Shown here: piece by piece, positions 41,673 to 50,203 of the stretch | Numbering within the stretch: position 1 is the first letter of the stretch | How the letters are laid out: each line of letters begins with the position of its first letter | Source: Gemmataceae bacterium | Lineage (GTDB): Bacteria; Planctomycetota; Planctomycetia; Gemmatales; Gemmataceae | Assembly: GCA_022616435.1 (NCBI GenBank) | Contig: JAKEET010000045.1 | Location: 82,013-146,012, forward strand | Direction: 5' to 3' | Length of the DNA: 64,000 bases | Notes under the pieces: model-generated | The model's input: only the letters and a program-made list of their open reading frames with translations | Databases searched by the model: none | Told to the model about the DNA's origin: nothing | Program-made: the position numbers and the translations under genes

Positions 41673-43373
41673 ATGACGACCGTGCGCTGGCTAATCATCG
41701 TGGCCGGTGTGCTCCTCGGCGTTCCCGGCTGCGGCAGCCGGCCGGCCGTCGAGCCCGATGCCGGCGCCCCACCCTGGTTCGAAGACATCACTGCCAAGGC
41801 GGGAATCCAGTTTGTTCACGACGCCGGTCCGGTCGGCGCTTACTTCATGCCGCAACAGGTCGGCTCCGGCGCGGCCCTCTTCGACTGCGACAACGATGGT
41901 CTGCTCGACATCCTGCTTCTGCAAAACGGCGGCCCGAAATCCGCGTCCACCAATCAACTCTACCGCCAGCTCCGCGGCGGCGCTTTTCGAGACGTGAGCA
42001 AGGACTCAGGCCTCGACATCAACGGCCACAACATGGGCGCCGCGGTCGGCGACGTCAACCACGACGGCTTGCTCGACGTCGTGATCACCCAGTACAGCGG
42101 CGTCAAGCTCTTCCTCAATCGCGGCAACTGCCGCTTCGCCGACGTCACCGACGCCTCCGGTCTTTCATGCCCGGCGTGGGCCACCTCCACCGCGTTCCTG
42201 GATGTTGACCGCGACGGCTGGCTCGATCTCGTCGTGGTTTGCTACGTCGATTACGATCCGACCTGGCCGTGCACGGCCCCCAGCGGCAAACGGGATTATT
42301 GCGCTCCCAAGACGTTCAAGGGCCGGGTCAGCCGGCTGTTTCGCAACCAGGGCCAAGGCGGCGACAGTCCGCGCTTCGAGGACGTCACCGTGACGTCCGG
42401 CCTCGGTCAGGTCCCCGGACCCGGCCTGGGCGTTGTCTGCGCCGACCTGAGCGGCGACGGCTGGCCGGACATCTTCATTGCCAACGACGGCGAGCCGAAC
42501 CGGCTGTGGATCAATCAGCGCGACGGGACCTTCCGCGACGAAGCCGTCGAGCGCGGCATCGCCTACAACGACCAGGTGAAGGCGCAGGCCGGCATGGGCA
42601 TCGCCGTCGGCGACGTCGATCGCGATGGCCAGCTCGACATCTTCGTGACGCACCTCGCCGAGGAAATGCACACCTTGTGGCGGCAGGACCCGCGCGGCCT
42701 GTTCCGCGACAGGACAGGCCCATCCGGCATCCTCAAGGCCCACTGGCGCGGCACCGGCTTCGGCACGTTGTTCGCCGACTTCGACAACGACGGCCACCTC
42801 GACCTCGGCATCGTCAACGGCGCCGTTGCCGCCCAGACGAAACCCAGCGACGACGCCCTCGGGCCGTTCTGGCGCTGGTACGGACAACGCAACCAGCTCT
42901 TCGCCGGCGACGGCGCCGGCCGCTTCCGCGACATCTCCCAGGCCAATGCCCCGTTGTGCGGCCACGCCAACATCGCCCGCGGCCTGGTCGCCGGCGACAT
43001 CGACCGCGACGGCGGCATCGACCTCTTGGTCACGGCCATCGCCGGGCCCGCCCGGCTGTACCGCAACGTCGCCCGCCGCGGCCACTGGCTCAGCGTGCGG
43101 GCCGTCGACCCGGCCTTCAAGCGCGACGCCTTCGGCGCCGAGATCGAAGTCGTCGCCGGCAACCGGCGCTGGCTGCGCCTGTTCCACCCGGCCGAAAGCT
43201 ACCTGACCAGCAGCGAGCCGCGCGCCCATTTTGGCCTCGGCGACGTGGCCACGATCGACCACATCGAGGTGCGCTGGCTCGACGGCAGCCGCGAAACGTT
43301 CGCCGGCGGCGGCCCCGATCGGCGGCTCGATCTGCGCAAGGGCGCCGGACTCAAACGGACGAAAGCATCATGA
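41673..43373 (+). CDS. FG-GAP/VCBS repeat protein with ASPIC/UnbV domain, lipoprotein
   Basis: The 566-residue protein has a lipoprotein-like signal (VRWLIIVAGVLLGVPGCGS) and at least five VCBS/FG-GAP blades with calcium-binding D-x-D-x-D-G motifs (DCDNDGLLDIL, DVNHDGLLDVV, DVDRDGWLDLV, DVDRDGQLDIF, DFDNDGHLDLG), followed by the ASPIC/UnbV domain at the C terminus (AFGAEIEVVAGNRRWLRL, HFGLGDVATIDHIEVRWLDGS). It probably forms a calcium-bound propeller on the cell surface. It overlaps the following TPR gene by four bases and likely forms a complex with it. Confidence 0.88.
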   Translation: MTTVRWLIIVAGVLLGVPGCGSRPAVEPDAGAPPWFEDITAKAGIQFVHDAGPVGAYFMPQQVGSGAALFDCDNDGLLDILLLQNGGPKSASTNQLYRQLRGGAFRDVSKDSGLDINGHNMGAAVGDVNHDGLLDVVITQYSGVKLFLNRGNCRFADVTDASGLSCPAWATSTAFLDVDRDGWLDLVVVCYVDYDPTWPCTAPSGKRDYCAPKTFKGRVSRLFRNQGQGGDSPRFEDVTVTSGLGQVPGPGLGVVCADLSGDGWPDIFIANDGEPNRLWINQRDGTFRDEAVERGIAYNDQVKAQAGMGIAVGDVDRDGQLDIFVTHLAEEMHTLWRQDPRGLFRDRTGPSGILKAHWRGTGFGTLFADFDNDGHLDLGIVNGAVAAQTKPSDDALGPFWRWYGQRNQLFAGDGAGRFRDISQANAPLCGHANIARGLVAGDIDRDGGIDLLVTAIAGPARLYRNVARRGHWLSVRAVDPAFKRDAFGAEIEVVAGNRRWLRLFHPAESYLTSSEPRAHFGLGDVATIDHIEVRWLDGSRETFAGGGPDRRLDLRKGAGLKRTKAS

Positions 43374-44827
43374 CCGCGCAGGCATCAACGACGCCGGCCA
43401 GGCGGCGCTGGGCGTGGCCGGCGGCCATCGCCCTGGCCGCCGTCGTGGCCGCGGCGACGTGGTGGTGGTTTCGCCCGCCGCCCATCCCGGACATCGACCT
43501 TGGAAACGCCGAGCCGGAACTGGCCGAGGCGGTCGGCGAAGCACGCGCCGCGCTGGCGAGGGAGCCGCGGTCGGGCGAGGCCTGGGGCACGTTGGGCCGG
43601 ACCTTGCTCGCCAATGAGCTGTACCCGGAGATCAGTCTCGTCTGCTTCACGCATGCGGAGCGGTTCGAGCCGGACAACCCGCGCTGGCCGTATTTCAAGG
43701 CCGGGGTCCAGTTGAACCTGGGCCGCCGCGCGGACGCCCTCGTCAGCCTCGAACGGGCTCTCCGCATGAACGTCGCCGCGGCGGACGCCGAAACAGCGCT
43801 GCGCATGCTGCTCGCGGAAACGCATCTCGCGCTCACGAACACCATGATTGCCGAGGGCCTGTTCCGCGAGCAGCTCGACCGCGAGCCGAATCACGCGCGG
43901 GCTCGATTCGGCCTGGCCACGGTGCTGATGAGCCGCGGCGAGTGGCAGTCGTGCCGCGAACACTTCGAAGCTTGCCTGCGCAGTCCCCACGCCCGGAAAA
44001 AAGCCTGCATCCATCTCGCCACGGTGTGCGCCCAGCTCGGCGACCGCAAGCACACGGCCTACTTCTCCGACCTGGCGGCACGCCTGCCCAAGGACCTCGC
44101 CTGGTCGGACCCCTATTACCACGAGCACGTGTACTTGCTCAAACGCATGCGCGATCGCTACGAGCTCGCCGACCGCTTCGAGGCCGAAGGGCGGTTCGGC
44201 CTCGCCCTCAAGATCGTCGACGGCATCCTGGCCGAGCATCCCAACGACGACGGCGCCCTCCTCACCAAGGGCCGCTTGCTGACGCGGATGGGCCAGCTCC
44301 AAGCCGCGGAAACGCACTTGCGCCGGGCCCTCGAGCTGGCGCCCGACAAGGTCCAGGCCCATTACTTTCTCAGCTTGGCGCTGCTGCTGCGCGGCGAGTC
44401 CGTGCTGGCCAAGGGCGCCGTCCCGGTCCCGCCCCCTCATCAGGAGAGACCGGCGGAGAAACCGGCGGAGAAACCGGCCGCGACGTTGACCGGCAGCGCC
44501 GCGCAGGCCGCCCCCCTGTTCGAGCAATCCGCCGCGGCGGCCCGCCGGGCCATCGCCGCCGCCCCCGACTTCGGCAGGGCCTACATGGCGCTGGGCCGCG
44601 CCCTCTACTACCTCGGCCGCAAGGCCGACGCCCTCGCTGCCCTCCGCCAGGCGGTCCATTGCAATCCGGAGTTTGTGGACAACCATTTCTTCCTCGGCGA
44701 GATGCTGGCCGAAGACGGCCAACTGGCCGAGGCGCGGCATTACCTCGAGCAAGCCCAGCAGCTCGCGGACCCGGCGGACCCCCGGCCCAGCAACGCGCTC
44801 AAGAAGTACTTTCCGCAGGTGAAGTAG
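43370..44827 (+). CDS. Membrane-anchored TPR protein
   Basis: The 485-residue protein has one N-terminal membrane helix (WAWPAAIALAAVVAAATWWWF) and a periplasmic series of TPR-type helix pairs (EAWGTLGRTLLANELYPEI, NHARARFGLATVLMSRGEW, DGALLTKGRLLTRMGQLQAAETHLRRAL, GRAYMALGRALYYLGRKADALAALRQAV, FVDNHFFLGEMLAEDGQLAEA). A Glu/Lys/Pro repeat (ERPAEKPAEKPAA) interrupts the repeats. ATGA overlap with the ASPIC/UnbV gene implies coupled expression. TPRs mediate protein-protein contacts. Confidence 0.87.
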   Translation: MTAQASTTPARRRWAWPAAIALAAVVAAATWWWFRPPPIPDIDLGNAEPELAEAVGEARAALAREPRSGEAWGTLGRTLLANELYPEISLVCFTHAERFEPDNPRWPYFKAGVQLNLGRRADALVSLERALRMNVAAADAETALRMLLAETHLALTNTMIAEGLFREQLDREPNHARARFGLATVLMSRGEWQSCREHFEACLRSPHARKKACIHLATVCAQLGDRKHTAYFSDLAARLPKDLAWSDPYYHEHVYLLKRMRDRYELADRFEAEGRFGLALKIVDGILAEHPNDDGALLTKGRLLTRMGQLQAAETHLRRALELAPDKVQAHYFLSLALLLRGESVLAKGAVPVPPPHQERPAEKPAEKPAATLTGSAAQAAPLFEQSAAAARRAIAAAPDFGRAYMALGRALYYLGRKADALAALRQAVHCNPEFVDNHFFLGEMLAEDGQLAEARHYLEQAQQLADPADPRPSNALKKYFPQVK

Positions 44828-44840
44828 ATGCGGCGCGGCG

Positions 44841-44925
44841 AAAATGGCGAGCGTCGCGGCGTAAGCCCGACGTGGAGAACTCCGCCCAACACGTCGGGCT
44901 TACGCCTCGACGCTCGCCATCTTTT
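44841..44925. terminator. Long inverted repeat between convergent genes
   Basis: The left arm starts AAAATGGCGAGCGTCGCGGC (44841) and runs to GACGTG (44874); the right arm (44890-44925) is its near-perfect reverse complement, ending CGCTCGCCATCTTTT. About 33 bases pair, with one extra base and one mismatch. Being bounded by A-rich and T-rich ends and placed exactly between two convergent stops, it should terminate transcription in both directions. Confidence 0.8.
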
Positions 44926-45913
44926 ACGCCGCCGCCCGTTCCCCGGCTTGGCTGTCGGGCGGCCCCTCGGGTTGCCCTGCCGGCTGCCGGCGGCGCGGCT
45001 TGACCACGTCCCACACCAGGCCGATACATTCCAGCCCCCGGATGATCAGATAGGACACGTCCAGCTCCCACCAGCGGCGGCCGTGGGCGGCGCAGCGCGG
45101 CTCGGCGTGGTGGTTGTTGTGCCAGCCTTCGCCGTTGCTCACCAGGGCCACGAACCAGTGGTTGCGGCTGTCATCCTGCGTGTCGAAGTTGCGGTAGCCC
45201 CAGCGGTGCGTGATCGAATTGACCGCCCACGTGGCGTGCAGGTGGACCACCGTCCGCACGAACACGCCCCAGACGAGCCAGCTCAGGCCGACCTGCACCG
45301 CGCCGATCGCGCTCCACGTGATCAGCCAGCCAAACAACGTCCCCAGAACCAGGAAGGCCGTCCACACGGTCCACTCGATGTTGCGGCCGACGTGGGGCCG
45401 CTCCATCCATTTGTAGAAGCGGTCCTGGAACAGGTCGCGGGCATAGCGGTCGTACAGGCCGATGTTGAACACGGCCGGATCGTTGATGAGGAACCAGCCC
45501 ATGTGTCCCCAGAACAGGTTGTGCCGCGGACTGTGCGGGTCGTTCGGCTCGTCGGAGTGCTGGTGATGCTGGCGATGGATGGCCACCCACGACATCGGCG
45601 TCCCCTGCCGGCAGCAAAAGCCGAGCACGGCCAGCGTATGCTCCAGCCAGCGTGGGCACGAGAAGCCGCGGTGCGTGAGCAGGCGGTGGTAGCCGACGTT
45701 GATGCCGAGCACGCCAAAGAGGTAATAGGCGACGACGGCACAAACGAGACCCGACCAGGTAAACAGCCACGGAATGCAGGCAAGCGCGGCAAGGAGGTGA
45801 AAGACGGCCATGCCCCACAGCAAGCGCCGGTTGACGCGGGCGGGGCTGGCCGGGTCCAGGATGCCGCGCCGCCACAGCCAGCGGTCGAGGAAACACGGGG
45901 GGCTCGCGAGCAT
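44924..45913 (-). CDS. Acyl-lipid/acyl-CoA delta-9-type fatty acid desaturase
   Basis: The 329-residue membrane protein carries the three histidine boxes of diiron desaturases: HRLLTH, HRQHHQH and HNNHH. Hydrophobic segments surround them (FHLLAALACIPWLFTWSGLVCAVVAYYLFG and WTAFLVLGTLFGWLITW). It introduces a double bond into saturated acyl chains and so adjusts membrane fluidity. The ATG at 45913 has GGAGG nine bases upstream and is preferred to the one ten codons earlier. The C-terminal tail is Pro/Ala-rich. Confidence 0.92.
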   Translation of the reverse strand: MLASPPCFLDRWLWRRGILDPASPARVNRRLLWGMAVFHLLAALACIPWLFTWSGLVCAVVAYYLFGVLGINVGYHRLLTHRGFSCPRWLEHTLAVLGFCCRQGTPMSWVAIHRQHHQHSDEPNDPHSPRHNLFWGHMGWFLINDPAVFNIGLYDRYARDLFQDRFYKWMERPHVGRNIEWTVWTAFLVLGTLFGWLITWSAIGAVQVGLSWLVWGVFVRTVVHLHATWAVNSITHRWGYRNFDTQDDSRNHWFVALVSNGEGWHNNHHAEPRCAAHGRRWWELDVSYLIIRGLECIGLVWDVVKPRRRQPAGQPEGPPDSQAGERAAA

Positions 45914-46040
45914 GGGATCGGTCCTCCCTGACCGGATCAGCACGTTGGGAAGTTATAACAGAAGTCCGTCGCCGAAGGACAGGCCGAACGTTGGCGAGTT
46001 CCCCGCCCGCCCGGATGTCTAGATGAGCGTGCGTGACTTC

Positions 46041-46110
46041 GCTGCACCAACCCGAAGCGTAAGCGAGGGGAGCAAGCGAATCCCTCACGTACGCTTCGGG
46101 TTGGTGCAGC
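46041..46110. repeat. Dispersed inverted repeat, copy 2
   Basis: The left arm GCTGCACCAACCCGAAGCGT (from 46041) continues AAGCGAGGG to 46069; the right arm runs from 46082 to 46110. They pair over 29 bases with two mismatches. The sequence is the same family as 32118-32180. It lies in the divergent gap between the desaturase and the peroxiredoxin-kinase gene. Confidence 0.85.
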
Positions 46111-46167
46111 AAAACTGTGCGCGTTCCATAGGACAACATGAGGGGCATCATTTCGTGGTAACGAACC

Positions 46168-47532
46168 ATGACGCGCCAAGCGAAAGTAGGAACCCGAGCG
46201 CCTGGATTCTCGCTGGCCGTCGTCGGCGGATCCGGGTCCGAACGTGGTCAGGCCGCTCTGGACGATTACCTTGACCGCTGGCTGTTGTTGCTGTTCTATC
46301 CGCGCGATTTCTCGCTCGTCTGACCGACTGAATTGACCGCCGTGAGCGGTCGAATCGCGGAGTTCCGCGAACGGGATTGCGACCTGCTGGCGGTCAACAC
46401 CGACTCGATCGACACCCACGTGCGCTGGTTGACCACTCCGCCGGCGCAAGGCGGCATCGGGCCGCTCGCGTTCCCGCTGGCCAGCGATCCCCAGGGCGAA
46501 GTCTGCAAGGCGTACGGCGTCTTCGTCGAACGCGGCCACCTGGCCCTGCGCGGACTGTTCATCATCGATCCCAACGGCGTCTTGCAATATCACGTCGTCC
46601 ACAACTTGAGCGTGGGTCGGAGCAGCGATGAGATTCTCCGCGTGCTCGACGGACTGCAGAGCGGCGGCTTGTGTGCGGCCGAGCGAAACCTCGGTCAGCC
46701 GCCGCTGGACATCCTCGACCATCTCGGCCCGAACCGGGTGATTGGCCAGTATCAAGTGGAGGCGATCCTCGGCGCCGGCGCTTTCGGCGTCGTGTACCGC
46801 GCCCGCGATTTGACGCTCGACCGCCCCGTCGCCCTGAAAGTCCTGCGGCCGGGCCACGTGGCTCGTGACCGGGTCCTGGCCGAGGCCCGCGCCGCGGCCG
46901 CCCTCAATCACCCGAATGTGTGCACCGTCCATGCGGTCGACGATTCGAACGGCGCCCCGATGATCGTGATGGAATACGTCGCCGGCGAGACACTCGCCAG
47001 CCGCATCCAGTCCGGCCCGCTGGCCCATGACTCGGTGGCGGCGCTGGGCCGGCAGATGGCCACGGGCCTGGCGGCCGCGCATGCCGCCGGCGTCGTGCAC
47101 GGCGATTTGAAGCCGGCCAACCTGATGGTCACGCCCAGCGGCACGATCAAGATCATGGATTTCGGGTTGGCCCGGCGCGCCGCGGCATCGGACCGCCGCG
47201 ACGCTACGATCGAGTGGACGGGATCGTCGAACTCCCATCTCAGCGGCACGCCGGGCTACATGGCCCCGGAGCAGATCGATGGCCAGCCCGCGTCGCCCGC
47301 CAGCGACGTGTTCGCCTTCGGGCTCATCGCCTACGAAATGCTCACGGGGACGCCGGCGATCTCCGGCAACAGCCTCCTGGAAGTGTTCAAGCGGATCGAG
47401 CAGTTCGACGCCGCCGCGCGCGTCGCGGGACTTCCCGAGCCGTTCGCGGGAATTCTCCGCGAAGCCCTGGTTCGCCAAGCGGCGGACCGACGGCTCACCA
47501 TGGCCGAGATCGCCGAGCGGCTGGCGCGATGA
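46168..47532 (+). CDS. Predicted selenocysteine peroxiredoxin fused to a Ser/Thr protein kinase
   Basis: A single frame of 454 codons runs from ATG 46168 to 47532 with one in-frame UGA at 46321-46323 (codon 52). Residues 1-170 are a peroxiredoxin: YPRDFSLV-[UGA]-PTEL gives the P-x-x-x-S/T-x-x-C active site with UGA in place of the peroxidatic Cys, then LRGLFIIDPNGVLQYHVVHN and a possible resolving C169. Residues about 193-454 are a Hanks-type kinase: glycine loop GAGAFG, K224 in VALK, HGDLKPAN (D313), DFG (331-333), APE (367-369), a non-RD type catalytic loop. Read as selenocysteine, the protein would sense or reduce peroxide and signal by phosphorylation. Standard annotation would start at a TTG inside the domain and lose the active site. 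Confidence 0.8.
46330..46356 (+). promoter_or_regulatory. Candidate bacterial SECIS stem-loop
   Basis: GACCGC (46335-46340) pairs perfectly with GCGGTC (46346-46351) around the five-base loop CGTGA, which has a G at its second position. The stem extends outward by a U-G and a U-A pair and, past one A-A mismatch, two more pairs. The loop begins 17 bases after the UGA, within the 16-37 base range described for bacterial SECIS elements. It would recruit SelB to the UGA. Confidence 0.65.
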
Positions 47533-47769
47533 GGAGACGTCGCGGCGATTACTGCCATGAGTTCACTCCCGAAAATCGGGCCGACCGCCGAACTCTCCGA
47601 ACCGGATCAGGAAGCGGCTTGCCGATTTTGCTGAACCATGGTATGAACTGCAGGTCGCTGAGGAACTTCGCGACTGAGGATCTTGGTCGGGCGCGCATTC
47701 CATGGTCGTCACCAAGGCAGCGTTGTCTCAAGCTCGACCGGGGGTCGCCCCCTAGCCGATACTCTTTCC

Positions 47770-48798
47770 ATGGTACACAGACTGCCGGAGCAAGAACGCC
47801 AAACGCCCGGTTCGCCCCGGGTTGCCAACTGGTGGCCAAGCGACGCCTGCGCCAAGGCCTTCTGGGCCCAGCAGGATTGCCCCCCTTACCAGCAATTATT
47901 GGAAGACACGGTCGACTGGGCTGCCCCCGGAGAACAGGAGCGGTGGCTCGATCTGGGGTGCGGTGGTGGGGCCATCACCCGAGCAATCTGGGAGCGAACG
48001 AACGGCACGGTTGGGGCCGTGGTCGGGGTGGACTGTGCGGCGGCGAACGAACAGGCCTATCGACGGTTGCGCGAGACACTGGGCCCAGCACTGGGTCCAG
48101 CGCCGGCGGACCGCATTCAGTTCATTCACCACGACTTCAGCTCCGGGCTCGGGCTCTTTCCCGATGGCGTCTTCGACCACGCCGTGTCCGGGCTGTCGAT
48201 CTCCTACGCCGAGTCCTACGACGAAGCCGCCCGGCGGTGGACCGCGGCGGCCTACGACCGACTCCTGGCCGAGGTCCTGCGGGTGATCCGGCCGGGCGGC
48301 CGTTTCGTGTTCTCGGTCAACGTCCCTGACCCCTCGTGGGCCAAGGTGGCTTGGCGGTCCTTGCCCGGCTTGTTCGGCTGCGGGCACGCGCTGCGCTCCC
48401 TGAAACGGGCCTGGCGCATGCTCCGCTACGGGCGCTGGCTCAAGCGCGAGGCGCGGGCGGGTCGATTCCACTATCTTCCGGCCGCTGACGTGACCCGCAG
48501 GTTGACCGGCGCGGGATTTGTGTCCAACGCCTACCGCCTCAGTTACTGCGACCAGGCGTACATCTTCCGAGCCCTCAAGCCAATCCAAGGGGAGCACCGT
48601 CATGCGCGGCCGCCGGATCAGTCTGTCTCGCCCTCGACGGTTCCTGGTGGATCTGCTGCACTTCGCCGCGCAGGTCCCGACGGTCCCCGTCCAGCGGCGC
48701 ATGGCGCTGGCCGAGGTGGCGGCGGCCCGGAACAGGATTGCGGACCGCCCCTGCTGGCCGGCGCTGTTCCTCAAAGCCTACTCCCGAGTGGCCGATGA
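47770..48798 (+). CDS. Class I SAM-dependent methyltransferase
   Basis: The 342-residue product has motif I WLDLGCGGGAITRAI, an acidic VVGVDCAA, FIHHDFSSGLGLFPDGVFDHAVSGLSISYAES and VIRPGGRFVFSVNVPDPSW, the usual order of class I methyltransferases. The family would be expected to end near YIFRALKP, but the frame stays open for about 65 further residues that overlap the next gene by 197 bases, and these residues look like a shadow of that gene. The real end or a lost stop is therefore uncertain. The gap 47533-47769 before it holds no gene that I can support. Confidence 0.8.
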   Translation: MVHRLPEQERQTPGSPRVANWWPSDACAKAFWAQQDCPPYQQLLEDTVDWAAPGEQERWLDLGCGGGAITRAIWERTNGTVGAVVGVDCAAANEQAYRRLRETLGPALGPAPADRIQFIHHDFSSGLGLFPDGVFDHAVSGLSISYAESYDEAARRWTAAAYDRLLAEVLRVIRPGGRFVFSVNVPDPSWAKVAWRSLPGLFGCGHALRSLKRAWRMLRYGRWLKREARAGRFHYLPAADVTRRLTGAGFVSNAYRLSYCDQAYIFRALKPIQGEHRHARPPDQSVSPSTVPGGSAALRRAGPDGPRPAAHGAGRGGGGPEQDCGPPLLAGAVPQSLLPSGR

Positions 48799-49363
48799 GC
48801 TCCCGCCCTTGCGGCGCGCCTACGTCGGCCTGCCGTGGCCGCACCTGCGCGAATACCCGAAGAGCATCGGGAGCGTCGCTGTGGAGCGGGAGTACCAGAA
48901 CGAGCCGTGCGTGTTCTTCGCCCGGATCGCCGACCCGGCGAGCCTGCCCCTGGACGAAATCCACGCCCGCATCCGCCATTTCGCCGAAGCCCCGGTCGAA
49001 ACCGTGACCACGTTCCGCAAGATGCTGTCGTTCGCGCGGTGGCCGCGGCCGGTGCGGCGGGCCTTCCTCTGGCTGGGGCTCAACTTGCCGCGTATTCGGC
49101 CCGGGCAGTTCGGGACCTTCGGGCTGAGCGTCTATTCGTCGCTCGGGGCGGAGTCCTTGCATCCGCTCTCCCCGCTGACCACGACTCTCAATTACGGGGT
49201 CATCGATCGCGATGGGACAGTCTGGGTCCGTCTCATCTACGACCACCGCGTGTTCGACGGCGCCACGGCCGCTCGGGCGCTCGACAAGCTCGAAACGGTG
49301 TTGACCGGCCCGATTCTGGGCGAGTTGCGCGGCATGACCCCTGCTTCCCGGGCGGCCGCGTGA
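48602..49363 (+). CDS. E2-like (CAT-fold) acyltransferase without lipoyl domain
   Basis: The 253-residue protein resembles the catalytic core of 2-oxo acid dehydrogenase E2 and chloramphenicol acetyltransferase. The C-terminal YDHRVFDGATAARALDKLE is the D-H-R-x-x-D-G active-site motif with the catalytic His. No lipoyl or subunit-binding domain precedes it. AAGGGGAG lies nine bases before ATG 48602. It probably transfers an acyl group to an unknown acceptor, perhaps a product of the upstream methyltransferase. Confidence 0.78.
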   Translation: MRGRRISLSRPRRFLVDLLHFAAQVPTVPVQRRMALAEVAAARNRIADRPCWPALFLKAYSRVADELPPLRRAYVGLPWPHLREYPKSIGSVAVEREYQNEPCVFFARIADPASLPLDEIHARIRHFAEAPVETVTTFRKMLSFARWPRPVRRAFLWLGLNLPRIRPGQFGTFGLSVYSSLGAESLHPLSPLTTTLNYGVIDRDGTVWVRLIYDHRVFDGATAARALDKLETVLTGPILGELRGMTPASRAAA

Positions 49364-49408
49364 TCAGACCATCAATACTAGCTCGATCATTTTGTTCATG
49401 ATTTGCGG

Positions 49409-49435
49409 CACGCCCTGAGCAACGCGCAGGGCGTG
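49409..49435. terminator. Hairpin between convergent genes
   Basis: CACGCCCTG (49409-49417) and CAGGGCGTG (49427-49435) form a perfect nine-base stem with a nine-base loop, between the acyltransferase stop and the hydrolase stop. It could serve both genes. Confidence 0.55.
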
Positions 49436-49465
49436 GGCGCGAAGCTCCCGAAGTGGAAACGGCGC

Positions 49466-50083
49466 TCAGTCGCCGGCCGTCAACTCCGCGCGCAGGATGG
49501 CGAACGTGGCCGGGTGAGTTGGCAGGGCCAGGTGCCGCGTCTGGGCCAGGCGGAAGTTCCGGGCCCCGGTCACGTCGGGCCCGTTAAACAGGAGGTTCCG
49601 CCCCGTCAGCAGGTGCCCGCCGCCGGTGACGTTCACCAACCGTTGGGCGCCGGGCGCCCGCGTCTCCACCGTGTCGTGCAGGTAGTCCGCGCCGATGTAG
49701 GCGACCACTGCCAGCGGCACTCCATGCCGGAGCAGCCGGTTCGCCGCCGCCCGCGCCGTGTACGCCCCGAGGCTGTAGCCGATCAGCGCGAACCGGGCCG
49801 TCGGGTCGGCCGCGTGCACCGCCTCAATCTCCCGCTCGAACTCCCGGGCCCGATACCATCCGCCGTACCGGGTGTCCGGCAAGCCGGCCCGGCGGAGCTG
49901 GTCGGCCAGGTGCTGCATCCCGGCCGACCCGAACGGGTTGAACCCGTCGAGGAGGTACACGTACGTGTGGCCGGCGGGAACCGCGGGTTGCGACACCGGG
50001 TCGGTGGCGCTCGACCGGGGGGCGACGACTACGGCGGCCAACATCGCCAACAGAGCGCAGATCGAAGGCGTACGAACGTTCAT
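49466..50083 (-). CDS. Secreted alpha/beta-hydrolase-like protein
   Basis: The 205-residue protein has a signal peptide (ICALLAMLAAVVVAPRSSA) and an alpha/beta-hydrolase core: YVYLLDGFNPFGSAGMQHLADQL and FALIGYSLGAYTARAAANRL with the nucleophile elbow G-Y-S-L-G. A His near the C terminus (GGGHLLTG or TRHLALPTH) could complete the triad. At this length it is a minimal hydrolase, perhaps an esterase or lipase-like protein. The start codon is ATG at 50083. Periplasmic location is inferred from the signal peptide. Confidence 0.7.
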   Translation of the reverse strand: MNVRTPSICALLAMLAAVVVAPRSSATDPVSQPAVPAGHTYVYLLDGFNPFGSAGMQHLADQLRRAGLPDTRYGGWYRAREFEREIEAVHAADPTARFALIGYSLGAYTARAAANRLLRHGVPLAVVAYIGADYLHDTVETRAPGAQRLVNVTGGGHLLTGRNLLFNGPDVTGARNFRLAQTRHLALPTHPATFAILRAELTAGD

Positions 50084-50203
50084 TGTCTTGCCATGCGGTA
50101 CGGGGTGAGCGGGCGTACTCTCTCCGCATCGGCGACAGTAACCTTGAGGCCGCAGGAGAATGGGGCGGAATCCGGGGGCGGCGCAGGGGCGCCCGGAACA
50201 GCA

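Noticed and set aside
42239-43370. Plus-strand frame joined to the TPR gene, giving an 862-residue protein
   Set aside because: The first part is an Arg/Pro-rich shadow of the ASPIC/UnbV gene; the real TPR start is the ATG at 43370.
46168-46323. Reading the peroxiredoxin-kinase gene as a pseudogene stopped at codon 52
   Set aside because: The rest of the 400 codons is intact with all kinase motifs, there is no other disruption, and a SECIS-like stem follows; selenocysteine explains the data better.
47604-47681. Short frame with protein-like residues (FAEPWYELQVAEELRD) after the kinase gene
   Set aside because: It has no start codon or ribosome site and no recognised family; it might be a remnant, but the evidence is too thin.
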